From the NCBI GenBank assembly GCA_934045075.1, contig OW203721.1, positions 17,839,214 to 17,903,213 on the forward strand: 64,000 bases of DNA. Direction: 5' to 3'. The translations under genes were made by a program, and so were the position numbers. Numbering within the stretch: the first letter of the stretch is position 1; every line of letters starts with the position of its first letter. Shown here piece by piece: positions 1 to 12,800 of this stretch. This DNA comes from Yponomeuta sedellus. Taxonomy: Eukaryota > Arthropoda > Insecta > Lepidoptera > Yponomeutidae. The notes beneath the pieces were generated by a model that had not been told where the DNA came from, did no database searches, and was given only the letters and a program-made list of their open reading frames with translations.

Positions 1-746
1 ATGTAGCTTAAAGAAGAAGAAGAAGATATAGTATATTTAATTTTTTATTCTAAATTACTTAACGTGTTAAATTTCTTTGTTTTCTCCGTTTGACACTACC
101 CCGCTTTTTCACGTCACCCATTGTTTGGCTAGAATAAAATACTAATTAGTAGGTACGTATTAAGCCCGCCTATTGTACCATATCTTATTTAGTGCAATCA
201 AAATTTTTAATAATAATTCGCCTCGATTCATATCGTGCTGACGGGCGCCCGCACTGCTTTTTTGCTGTTTCCGTGGTCTCTTGCGAACTCTACCTTTCAT
301 CGATGCAACTTTAACTCTAAATAACCCCGTGTAATGTCGCAAAACTAACCTAGGTAAGACTTAGATGTAGTAAAATGTCAATACATTTCTAATGTTAAAA
401 ACTATTCAAATAATGCATTAACTTTTCGTGGCTGGCAAAACAGAGCCCAATCTGGGTGATCTCCTTTGCATTTGCAAATTGTAGGTAATGCTGCTCGACT
501 TGAAACCTGAGCATCTGTTCAAAACAAGTGTTCACATACTCAGCTCTTGAAATTGTGAATATATATATCGCTCTCTCTCTCTGATAAAAGACTTGCCATG
601 TAGTATTACGTAACAGACTGCTTAATGCCTTCGCTTCGAATAGAAATGTCCTGTCTACCTACGGCCTGTAGGTACAAAAATGGAAATAATGGTTCACCTT
701 TCCGTAATTTCTAAAAACCCTATACGACTTCCAGAACCTACAGACA
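1..746. other. 5' flank of gene 1, no gene seen
   Basis: AT-rich sequence with a short CT-rich run near 571-582 and no recognisable repeat or coding region. It lies directly upstream of the first coding exon at 747, so promoter and 5' UTR of that gene are expected here, but I see no clear TATA box or initiator. Confidence 0.4.
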
Positions 747-862
747 ATGCCGAAGTACGATCCGAACACGGAGATCGTACAAATGCGTGCGCAGTGGGCG
801 AAGGCCGAGAACTGCAGGAAGATGTGGCACGTACGCTGGAGTTGGATTCTCGATGAACAGAC
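747..862 (+). CDS. Gene 1, coding exon 1
   Basis: It begins with ATG at 747 and ends with a donor, GAACAGAC then GTAAGT. It encodes 38 full codons plus two bases of codon 39. The encoded segment starts [19 protein letters not shown]. The G+C content is clearly above the flanks, as expected for an exon. Confidence 0.65.
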
Positions 863-3800
863 GTAAGTTTTGGGGATTGGCACTGGCACTGTGGATCGGA
901 ACTTCAGAGTTCATATAGAACAAAGAAGGAAAGAAAATACGTTATTAGGTAAGTATGTTTAGTACGAACAACTGAACAAGACACTTCATAAAAAGAAAAT
1001 TGAACCGCAAAAAGAAAACGAAATACATAACAGACAATAGTAAAAAAACTATAGGAACACTAGCGGCTAACAAGCTGAATCTCGGCCAAGCTACTTGCCT
1101 CAAACTTAGATTACACATTGTTTTTATTTTTTATGTTGACGCTTCATACATTTCCAAATAGCATTATTATTATTAAGGCTGTATTGTGTTAATGTTTATG
1201 CTTAAAGCTGCATCATGAGATTCATGAGTCTGTATTAGCGCTTATGCAGACCTTTTATATATAAAAACGGACCATAGTTAGTTAATTAGTTAGACCTGAG
1301 ATTTCCGCACTTAGCCTCATAGTTGGGCCATTGTACGTAGCAAGCGCTGAGGTACGATTATACAGCTTTTTGCGTTAGTGAAGCTGTACAGTTTGCCGCA
1401 GAAATAATGTTTGTTGCTGGCAATGCTCTGTTATTCGGTATAAGGAGAAACTTTCTACTCCGAATAATATCTTATAAAGATTAAAGTTTTAAAAACGAGT
1501 TTGAAGAGGAAGAACAAACCATTTATTTAACAGTTCTACCCACATTTTACAGTTTGAATAGAATAAGTAAATGTAAAAAATAGACGAGAAACAAGTTAAT
1601 TAATTAAAATTAAAAAAAAAAATTAGGTAACATCAATTGTTGTTAATTTCTTTAGTAGACACCTACGTTCTTATATAGGTTTGTTTATATTCTTTTTTGC
1701 AACGCTGTAACTACAAAGTATTTTAATATGGTTTCTTAACATGTAAAGAAATAACATCCAATGTATACCTCAATATCGACCTGCTTCAGGATAATAACAT
1801 CAGCCAAACCCTTTCACGTTGTAATAAAGTTATACCTTTTCACGCTGCACAAACTGCTTCATAAAAAACGTTTCTCGCTAACCCAATTTGGGGGTAATAT
1901 CCGACTGACCCCGACCAACTTCTACACTCATCTCTCGCTCGATAGTCTCTCTGACCGGCAGACAATAGCCTAATCCAGTCTAGAAGTGTATTTTTTTAAG
2001 TAATAGAAGTTACTTGTAAATACAACTTGACTTTAGACTAACGCAAATCCTTTCTAAGTCTCGGAACGGCGCAGTTTTGTTTTGGGTTTTTCTCAGATAC
2101 CTACATATAATTTTCAAAATATCATCGTTCTTAATAAATTTACTCTCTACCAATATCGCCTCTATAGAATAATAATAATAAATAAATATTAATGGACCCC
2201 TATACTAAATACGACTAAATGACTTGTGTTATAGGTGCTAACTCGACGATAGATTTAATATAATAAATACATAGATAACGTCCAAGACCCTCCTGAATAT
2301 GAAGCGCTCTGGCCTGGGCGAACCGAGTGATTGGAATCAATCACTTGGTTCAGCAACAACAGGCGCGGTCAGGTACAGGATGGGTGAGCGTCCCGTAACT
2401 ACCGCTAGTGGCATTTTTCCGAGCGCTTCCGTGCTTCGCAAGGCACGTTAAGCCGTTGGTGCCGGCTGTCATATAATGGCAGTCGTTAAGCCATGTCAGA
2501 GGCCTTATGGGCGGCTTGATAACTTCTGACAGTAAGGCCCGCCACTGTCTTACAATCCTCCACCAACCCGGACTTGGCCCCCGTGGTGGAGTAAGGCATA
2601 ATCTTCCTGCGGTGCAGGAAGAGACCTGTGCCCCAACAGTGGGGACATACAAGGGTTGATAACGTAACGTAACGTCGAAGACCCAAGGCAAACTAGAAAA
2701 GTTCATTTCCTAGTTTGACGCGGCCGGGGATCGAACCCGAGACCTTCGGTATTACAGTCAGCATGTCGTTGCTAAATTCCGCTAAAAATCCCACAAGCAA
2801 CATGCGGTTAGTTAATGCACCGCCTTCCCTCCCACTTTTTCAAGCAGAAGCAAGACACGAACACACCAACACCGACAACAATACTTGCGTAAGAAAATAC
2901 GCGACGCGTTTCGCCTCTAACACGAGGCATCCTCAGGCTCACAAGTAATACATATCAGCAAACAGTATGATAGAAATACTACTACTGTATTATTAATGGG
3001 GAACAGCACAGGGATTCAAGAAAGTGAATTGATAAATTACTATGAGTCCATAATAGCTTTGAATGTAAGGAAAATCATTATCTGTGCTTTTCCCTATTCA
3101 AAAACATTGTCAGAGACACAGAATGCAGGGATAGGTAAACTTAACCGTCTGTTATAAAACATGACATTTGGTCATAGAGATCAAGTTTTTTATTTTGATA
3201 CGAATAACTTTATTCGAAATGTTATATTGACTAGGGACACAATGTATGTGCCCCTTCGTTCAAAGCGACAGATTGCCAAATTGTTGGCATTCAATATTTA
3301 TGACCCTATTATTGTTACGACAATAAAACAGGTAAATAAAAACTGTAGAAAAAGTTCTACTAGTAAACCTCTGTACTCAGAGGCTTTAAAAAAACCTAAC
3401 ATAAATAAGTTAAGCTTGGCTGCTGATTTAAACTGTCAGCACAGACCACAGAAAAACCCCCCTTAAAAAAAACATTTTAGCTAATCAGAACATAAGGGTG
3501 GTTTTTCTGGAAAGCTACTAGAGTTAGAATTGTTCTTAGAACAACATAAGATTGATATACTTTGTGTTACGGAGCACTGGCTATTAGAATCTCATATGAT
3601 TTTTTCTGTACATAATTATCAGTTAGCCAGTTGCTACAATAGAAAGTCAGCATTGCATGGGGGATCTTTAATACTAGTAAAGGATAGTTTAAAATTTAAA
3701 GAAAGGAAAGATATTTGCAGGCTTTCTGTTGAAAAAATAATTGAACTATCGTGTGTTGAATTATCGTCACACATTGTAGTAAGCGTATACAGGCCCCCCA

Positions 3801-6800
3801 CCAGCGATTACAGTGTATTCGAATCGGTATTAGAGCATGTATTAAAAGTAGCCTGCAGTAATAATAAGAAGGTTATAGTCTGTGGTGATTTTAATGTAAA
3901 CCTGCTTGTAGATTCCCCTTCGAGTGCTAAATTAAAACTTATTTTTAAGTCTTTTAATTTGATGAATATTTTCTTAGAGCCCACCAGGATTACCGAAACC
4001 ACCGCCACCTGCCTTGACAACGTATACTGTGACTGTGAATTTTCCCATTATTCTGCAGTGAATTGTCTTAAGTCAGACCACAGTGGTCAAATTGTACATT
4101 TTAAAGCAGATTTAAAAAAAATAGAGCAAGATGTACTTTGCAGGGTGATAAATAAAAAACTAGAATTGTTTAAAATTTAAAAACCTATTTAGAGGCTAAA
4201 AATTTCACCCATGCCGGGATTCGAACCCGCAACCTCTGGCTATCCGTACCAGCGCTCTACCAATTGAGCCAATGGGCGACTCACGGCATCAGTGAAATTT
4301 CGAACCTCTTTACAATATTCTCTGTATTACGTACAATTAAAATTTACTTAAAAAAAAGATTACCTATTCAAAAAAATAAAACTCAAGATGCTAATGTTCT
4401 CTATCGAGATTTCTTCAAGGCTGTTTCAGATAGTTTTGAAAAAGTTTTTAAATTAAAACAGATATCCTGCAAACAAAATAAATTACAATTTAGTGAATGG
4501 GCCACAGCCGGCATCCGAAAAAGTAGGGACACACTTTATTCACTATATGAGAAAAAAACATATACACACAACCCCAGTTTTATACAGTAGGTATGTAAAA
4601 CTATATTCAAAATTATTTAAGGCTGTCTGCCACAAAGCAAAATGCGAGTATACAAAATCTAAAATCCTTCAATCTTCTAATAAATCTAAAACAATTTGGG
4701 CTATTATAAAAAAGGAAACTGGTAAATCCAAATTGGGAGATCGCGAATTCGCACTTAAAATAAATGATAAATTAATAACCTCAAATGAAGACATTGCTGC
4801 GGCTTTTGAACAGTTCTTTACAAATGTTCCAATTATAACGACAGCTCCTTTAGACTCTTCTCCAGCTTTTGCTGAAACTATTTTGAAAGACAATGTCCCC
4901 CCATGCGATCACGATTTTTCGTTTGATTATATTGAAGCTCATACCGTGATTAAATCGTTTAAAAAGCTAAAGCTTAAAAAAACTGAAGATTTGTGGGGTA
5001 TGACAGTAACAGTAGTTAGCTCAGTAATCGACACCCTAGCACCCTATTTAGCCAGAATCTTTAACAAATGTCTAGATGAGGGTATATTCCCAGATCTAAT
5101 GAAATATAGTAGGCTCGTTCCTTTATTTAAAAGTGGTGATAAGCAAGATCCCTCAAATTTCAGACCAGTCTCGGTTCTACCCGTTTTGAGTAAAATATTC
5201 GAGAAGATGGTTCTAGGTCAACTGCTTACACACTTCAATGACTACCAACTTCTCCATGGTCAGCAATTCGGCTTTACGCAAGGGCGCTCTACAACGGACG
5301 CCGGCGTCATGTTAGTTAAACATATATTTAGTGCATGGGAAGATCGCAAGGATGCTATAGGCGTATTCTGTGACTTGTCAAAAGCATTTGATTGCGTTGA
5401 CCATAAAACACTTCTTTTAAAATTAAAGCACTATGGTATAAACGGGAATAGCCTAAAACTTATGACATCATATTTAGAAGGAAGAATTCAAAGAGCTGAT
5501 ATAAATAGAACTAAATCTTCAGGGTCAGAGGTCAGGATAGGAGTACCACAGAGATCGATTTTGGGGCCGTTCCTCTTCCTCGTATATGTAAATGATTTGC
5601 CATTCATGGTTCAAAATATGTCAGAGATAGTATTATTTGCAGATGACACGTCACTTATTTTCAAAATTAAGAGACCAGAAGATGACAATACTAATGCTGC
5701 TCTCTCTCAGGTTCTAAACTGGTTTACGTCTAATAACTTATTGTTAAATTCAAAAAAGACAAAATGTATAAAGTTCACTCTACCAAATGTCAAAGTAGTT
5801 GACAGCAAAGTTATATTGGGAAGGGACAAACTAGACCTTGTCGAAGAGACTGTGTTTCTAGGTATCACAATTGATGAAAAGCTTCAATGGGGTCCTCATA
5901 TAGAAAAATTGGCAAATAGGCTTAGCACTGCAGCATATGCGGTTAAAAGAATTAGGGAACTAACTGACGTCGCAACTGCCAGGCTTGTTTATTTTAGTTA
6001 CTTCCATAGTATCATTTCCTACGGCATACTATTGTGGGGACGGGCAGCGGGCATTGAGACCATCTTCGTCTTGCAGAAAAGAGCGATCAGATTCATCTAT
6101 AAGCTAGGCAGTAGAGATTCGTTAAGAGAATTCTTTAAAGAAACAAACATCCTGACAGTTGCCAGCCAGTATATCTATGAAAATATTATGTATGTCAGGA
6201 AAAATATTAGCAACTTTAAAACTGCAACTTTAGCAACTCTAAAACTGCCAACACAATGTAAATACTAGAAATAAACATAAACTTTTGATCCCAAGATTTA
6301 GGCTGGCAAAGGTTAATACATCCTTCATGGGGCATTGTATACGCTTCTACAATAAAATCCCTGAAGATATATTAAGTTTGACTGAAGCGCGGTTCAAAAA
6401 ATGTGTAAAGTACACTTTGTGCCAAAAGAGCTACTATAGTATTAAGGATTATTTAGATGACAATGATGTCTGGAATTCAAGCATGTAAAATTCACGAGTT
6501 TTGTAGAATCTGTGTAAATTCTGTTAATTAAGGAATTTGAAAAGACTAAGTTTGGAGTTTTTTTGTCCATTTTTTCTCCAAAATGATCCAGATTTTGAAA
6601 TGGACACCTAGTTTGACTTGTAACGTTCATTAAGCCGCAGTATCTGCGCTACTTTGAATAAAACCTTTTCATTTCATTTCTATCTATCTATTACATACAT
6701 ACAAACCATGAACTTTAGTTCAACTATGAAATAGGCCTCAGGGTAGCCGGTTTCAGAAGTTGTTGGAAGTACATGGCAAACTATAATTGAACGGTTTTTT

Positions 6801-9800
6801 GAATAGCGCATTGCTTAGACAACCCTGTATACTTTGAAATGGTTCTCGTGATAAATCATCACATCACATTACATCACACTATCACTTTTAATATAAAGGC
6901 GAAGGCGTTTGTGAGTGTGTATGTTTGTTACTTCTTCACGACTAAACGGCTGGAGCGATTTTGATAAAATTTCGTATGGATTTAGCTGACACCCTGGATT
7001 AAAACATAGGCTACGTTTTACTGCAAAAACGAAAATACCTTATTCTCATGGGAAAATCAATAAACGGTGTAACACCGCGGCTAGTAATAAAATGTACATA
7101 CATGGATTCAAAACACTGTGTTTACTCTAAAAACTGAAGGAAACTTACTGATAAAAATAAAACAGGAAAGAAATAATTTAAAGAGTAAATGGGTATCATT
7201 TCGTCAAAGGTTAACTGGCAAATGAAAATTCAAATAGGTTTAGAATGGGTGACATAATTTTAAATGTTTATTTAAAAACTAGCTGACCCAACGAACTTCG
7301 TACCGTCTAACAGCCGATTGTTTAATTTTTTTTCTCTTCGCAAGAATCATCCTCGTACTTCAAGGAATATTGTAAAAAAAGAATTAGCGAAGTCGGTTCA
7401 GCTGATCTCGAGATTTGCGCTTACCAACACATTCAGCGATTAATTTTTATATTATAGAAGATAAATTAAAGGACAAAATGGAAAAAATTAAAAATGGTCT
7501 AAAAAGGTTTGCACCGTTACAACTTAGTAAGTATCGTATATCTTAATTACAGGACCTACGATAGTAAGATTTAAAACATAATGTATTATGTGGTCTTAAA
7601 TGGCACAGACAGGATATTTTTTCATATTATGAAACAAACTAGTACATAAGTTTAATAGAGTAGTAAACTACCGTAACTAGCTCGACTTTCTAATTAATTA
7701 AAGTGCCTCTGGCACCGCATTGTGAAAATTAATTTCAATTTTCCCGGTGCAGTTGACGTTAATGGAAACTCTAGCTTTGAAACAATTTCTAGTTCACCCA
7801 GATAAAAGGGCAAAGGGTATTGCGATGTGCCGAGCGAGCCAATGTTATGACATTGAATAGAGCAGTAATGAGTTCTACTTGAAACCTATCTTCACCTAAG
7901 GTAGACTGTAGTACAGTACAGGTAGATAGATAGGTATGTAGGTAGGTAGGTAGGTAGGTAGGTAGGTAGGTAGGTAGGTAGGTAGGTAGGTAGGTAGGTA
8001 GGTAGGTAGGTAGGTAGGTAGGTAGGTAGGTAGGTAGGTAGGTAGGTAGGTAGGTAGGTAGGTAGGTAGGTAGGTAGGTAGGTAGGTAGGTAGGTAGGTA
8101 GGTAGGTAGGTAGGTAGGTAGGTAGGTAGGTAGGTAGGTAGGTAGGTAGGTAGCTACTTTAAAAAAAATACAGGTCCGGTCATTTCAAAAATTAAACTAA
8201 TATTATGCTAGGGCTAGAGCTCGCCAGAGCTAGAGAAAAATTATGCTGTTAGGGTATAAAGTAACAAATGTCAATGAAATACATTGTTTTTATTGCTTGT
8301 TATTGCATGATAGACACAAACGGCAAGCAATATTTCCTTAAATCAAAAAGTTGTGTTCCTAAACCCATCCTATCTTTGTAAACTCAACGATACCTTGACG
8401 AAAAAAATCATCTCTTATTTGGAGAGACAGATAAACAGACGGAAGATCTTGCCGAAACTGTAAGAGTTCTTAATTAATAACGGACCCATAAAAATGCGAT
8501 TTATGACAAGAGTTCAAGGTTTTTTTATAAGTTTTTTTTAATATTTTCGTCAGTGAAAACTATCATTTGGTAGAAACAATACATGTTAAATATATTTAAC
8601 ATGGTTATATAACTTTTGATTATCTATCTACATGTTAAATATATTTAACATGTAGGTAGATAATAAAAACAAATCCCCAAAAGTTATATAAACAAGTAGT
8701 AATTAAAAATGTATTTTAATTTAATTTACCTACCATAACTATTTCTTTCTAGTCTCTATCTAGGGCTGCTTGGAATAAATTGCTTGTAGTAATAAAGCCG
8801 CTAAATTTAGTATATTTCGTTACATTAAATTTCTGTTACTGTAATTTCTGTGTAAAATAAACAATATTATTTTTATGTAGCTAACATTTGTCGGTAAACA
8901 ATAGTAGATTGCTTAACGAAGGTAGCAAGAATCAATTCCCGAGGTATTTAGACTGTAGGAATTGATTCTTTTACCCGTGTTAAACACTCTACTTTTCATT
9001 TCGAATATGAGAAAAATTAAAACTCATTTTTAATATTCAAATCTTAGCATAAAAGATTGAATTACGTCACAGATACTATAACAGATTAGTACCCGCCATT
9101 TAAGTCGACTTTTAAAATTTTAAATATGGAACTCGCCGCGTAATTGTTGCGGCTTATTCCGCTTATAGAAGTTTCCGCTACGTTCACACTGGCTGTTTAG
9201 AAACTCATATGGCCGCAGCATTTATTTTTATTAGTTTTTTTTAAAGCCTATATATTACATAAAACTCTCCACAACTGACAGTAGTTCTATTTTTAAAGTT
9301 CATTCCGGCCCTTGGGTGGGAAGTAATTTGTACGAGTTTTTCCCTCCCTATGGAGAGAAGCACCATTTTCCACCCAATAATCAGATCAAAACAACACATT
9401 AAGGCCCGTAAACTTTGGGTTAAGCCAGGAGAGGTGGCAGCCCTGCGTGCATGCCTGGCGCACCTAGCGTCCACTTGCTCACCGCAATGCTGTAGTTTTG
9501 GTCCATATACATAGTATAGGCCGAATCAAGAACAAGGCCGTTTTGTTCTAAAGTGCCCAGAGGTTTACATTCGATGGATTAGGAAAATTTATAACATAAT
9601 TTTATTTCAGTCTTACGGACGGGGCCGCTAGGCTTTATGCTATGTATCGCTAATAATTGGATTGTTATAATTTTATAAAATATGGTTGAGATAGGTATGT
9701 ATAATAAAAAGAGGCATTTACTGACTTCATTTTGATTTTCAAGAGGTTTTTGACCGTTTCTAAGGTTCCCTGTTCAACAAGGAACCCTTAGTGTCGAACG

Positions 9801-12800
9801 GTTTCGTCAGTATCTCTTAGTACTAGAGAGCTGAGAAATCGAACGAATCAAAAATGAACGTAAAGAAATGACCGTTTGTCGGATGTCGCAGCGAAAAAAT
9901 ACGAACTTTATTGATAAAATAGATAGAGGAACTTAAGGGTACTTAATAATACTCGACATGTAACTTGAACACTCATCCCGCGCAGTCGGTGTGAGTCTGT
10001 TACCGATGGGCATGAACGAAATCGCACCAGGCAATTGCCTATAAATAACAATAAATCATTTAAAAAGAAAACAAATAGATTGGAAACCGTTCAGCGCTTG
10101 AAATCGCCATCCGCGCTGGGCACGCGCGGTACTTAATTAAAGCCCAATTTCTCTCTCTGAGAGAAGACCCTGCAGCTGATTGGCGTTTTATTCCAACTGG
10201 CAAAGATTCTGAATATGAAAAAGTGTAAAAACCTTTTTAGAGGCTAAAAATTCCACCCATGCCGAGATTCGGACCCGCGACCTCAGGCTACCCGTGCCAG
10301 CGCTCTTTCCAACTGAGCTAATGGGCGACTCACCGGCATCAGTGAAATTTCGAACCTCTTTACAATATTCTCTGTATTACCTACGTACAGGCAGCAGGAG
10401 TTTTTAGCCTCTAAATAAGTTTTTAAAATTGTCCTTAGCACGGGTTAGTGCATTAAAAATAATATAATGAAAAAGTGTAGTTTCTTTATTATCATTCGAA
10501 TAAAGAGCAAACAAAACAGTGCACAGTCAGCTTAAGTGCTTGAACTTAGGTTCGGTCCGTAAGCAGCTAGCAGCATGAGCCCTCCTTAACCTTGTATTCG
10601 TTCAGTCGGTCTGTCTACGGACAGACTGAATGAATAAAGGCCTGCGCAGACGAGGGACTATCCCTCTTTTTGTCCGTCGATATAGATCTCTTATAAATTG
10701 TATCGAGTAAGCACACGAAGGACTAAAAGTACCCCGTACAAGAAGTCCCTCAAGTTACCGAGGACATCAAGAGACCCGAGTGGACAAAAGTTCGGTGTTT
10801 TCTTTTAAAACGCCTTTTCTTGTTCAACTTCATGTAAATTACAACACAGCGTAATCTCAGATTATTTGCTTCCATAGCGTACTTACTTCCATCACTTAAT
10901 TTCCGGGAACAAAAGACCGCCGTAGGCGTTGCGTCCGCGACAAGTACTCGAAGGACATTTTTTACAGACGAGGGACTTTTGTCCCCAAGAGACAAAAGTC
11001 CCTCGTCTGCGCAGGCCTTTGCGGCATCATTACGGGGACTATTTATCTACCGCTAACACTGCAATTCCGCGCGCAAGTCGGTGGAAAAACGCAGCGTAGA
11101 AGCGATCACACCCAAGTAGTTTTCCACTTTAGAACATTACAAGGATGTCTAGAGGGGCGGACGGAACTGCCGCCGAGGGACCGGCTATGCTTGTTCGATG
11201 CACACTTACTAGGTATCCCGACAGAAAACCGACTTAGATAAGGTTTTTTTTCAAATGCGCAACTATATCTTAAAACGCGGCTAAGATTTTCACATTCTGT
11301 TCATTTTTTTGTAGGGCTTTCGACTTTTTTAGTTTAATTTTGCATTTCTTTAATTACGGTAAAAGAATGCTTTAATTTTGTCGCTGATATTTTCACAGAA
11401 TAATAAATAAAATAAATATTTAGGGTCCACATACACGTTGATCTTAAGTTTTTTTGTTACGGATTTTTCGTGATAATAATAGGTAATACATACATACCAG
11501 TCTCGGACGTGGTTGATTACTAGGCATGGGTAAAAACATAGTACCACAGAGCATTTAGTACTGACAACTTCATCAAAGTAATTTTCAATGGAATTAGTAG
11601 AAAAAATTCTTAATGGCTCCCGATGCACATACATCGTCAGGTAATAGGAAAATCAGCCAAGTGCATGTCGGGCCAAGAGTAGTTTAGGGTTCCGTAGGTG
11701 GGTTTTCCCTCCTTCTACGGAGTGTTTTACTCTTTAACTTGTAAAGTCCACTTATCCGTGATACTCGTAGTTTTCCTCTTCGTTCCTACCTTGTATTTAT
11801 GTGCCACTCCTCTGAATTTATTCACATTTTGACAAACAACCGTCAGCCGCCTAGGTCGCTAGAGGGAAAAGGAGGCGAAGTTATATTTTAACAAAAAAAA
11901 CCGTTTTAAAGCTTAATATTTCTTTAACGGAACCCTAAATCGAAAAATGGTTATAGGACATAAAATTTTTTTTTAATGGTTTATATCAATACTCCACACT
12001 ATGGAATAAAGAAAAAAAATCCCAGGTGAAGGATATGAAAATCCTAAAAAATGCCTTCTTTTCCTTTATGTGCCGTCTCCTATCGGAAGTTGGCAATTCG
12101 GCTATCTAGCTTACCGAAACTGCTAGTATAAACCAGGAACTGGTACTCTGTTCAAATCACTGTCAAAGTAGTTTAGCCATGATATCATTGATTTCCCAGG
12201 TTTCCTTCTACCTGGAATCTTGCCACGTAAGAATACCTAAGCCAAATTTCAGCTTATATCTTCTCTGAGCTGAGGCGCAGATGGCAGGTTCCGTGTTGAC
12301 TACGGAATCCTATAAATCGGACAAGTATGCGGCAGATAAAGGACACGAAGAAGAAAATTAATTTGAAATTAAATGAGGAAAGAAAACACATTTATGCTGT
12401 GTAAGACAATTTGATTGTATACTTTTACGGAACCCTTTGTACTTGATTCCACCTCGCACTTGACCGGTTATTGAATTGGCAGATACAATACTATAATTAT
12501 GTAACTTCAAACCTCTGTGTCAAGGCAATTATTTGGTGGATAGGAATCGTTGCTTTGTCCTAACTGCGTCACAACCACTCGTAGAGCGGGGGAATAGGTC
12601 AGACGACTGCCAAAAAGTGGCTGGCTGGTGTCTCCTTTATTGCCATTTGAATTTTTATGATGCCTCGTTACACTTCGTAGAGTGGAAAACGGCTCGGCTT
12701 TGCACCACAACCTGGCTACTTACTACTTCATAAGCAAATGTTTTCAACAATAACATCTGACTTTTTTCTAAACACGCATTTCCAGAAATCTTTGGCAACA

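Larger units (their letters stand above)
2985..6690 (+). mobile_element. CR1/Jockey-group non-LTR retrotransposon (LINE), decayed
   Basis: Three coding parts follow in the order expected of a LINE: an ORF1 remnant, an AP-like endonuclease and a reverse transcriptase, then a 3' UTR ending near a CATTT repeat tail (about 6655-6690). Frameshifts, stops and an inserted tRNA-derived repeat (4179-4336) break it, so it is not autonomous. The 5' end is truncated. It lies in intron 1 of gene 1, same strand. The C-terminal tail ending in a [14 protein letters not shown] pattern fits CR1/Jockey-group LINEs; the exact clade is uncertain. Confidence 0.8.

Noticed and set aside
4211..4280. A tRNA gene on the - strand (also 10257 and 21311)
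   Set aside because: Anticodon loop lacks U33, the T stem is imperfect, and leader and tail are shared by all copies, so this is a repeat.
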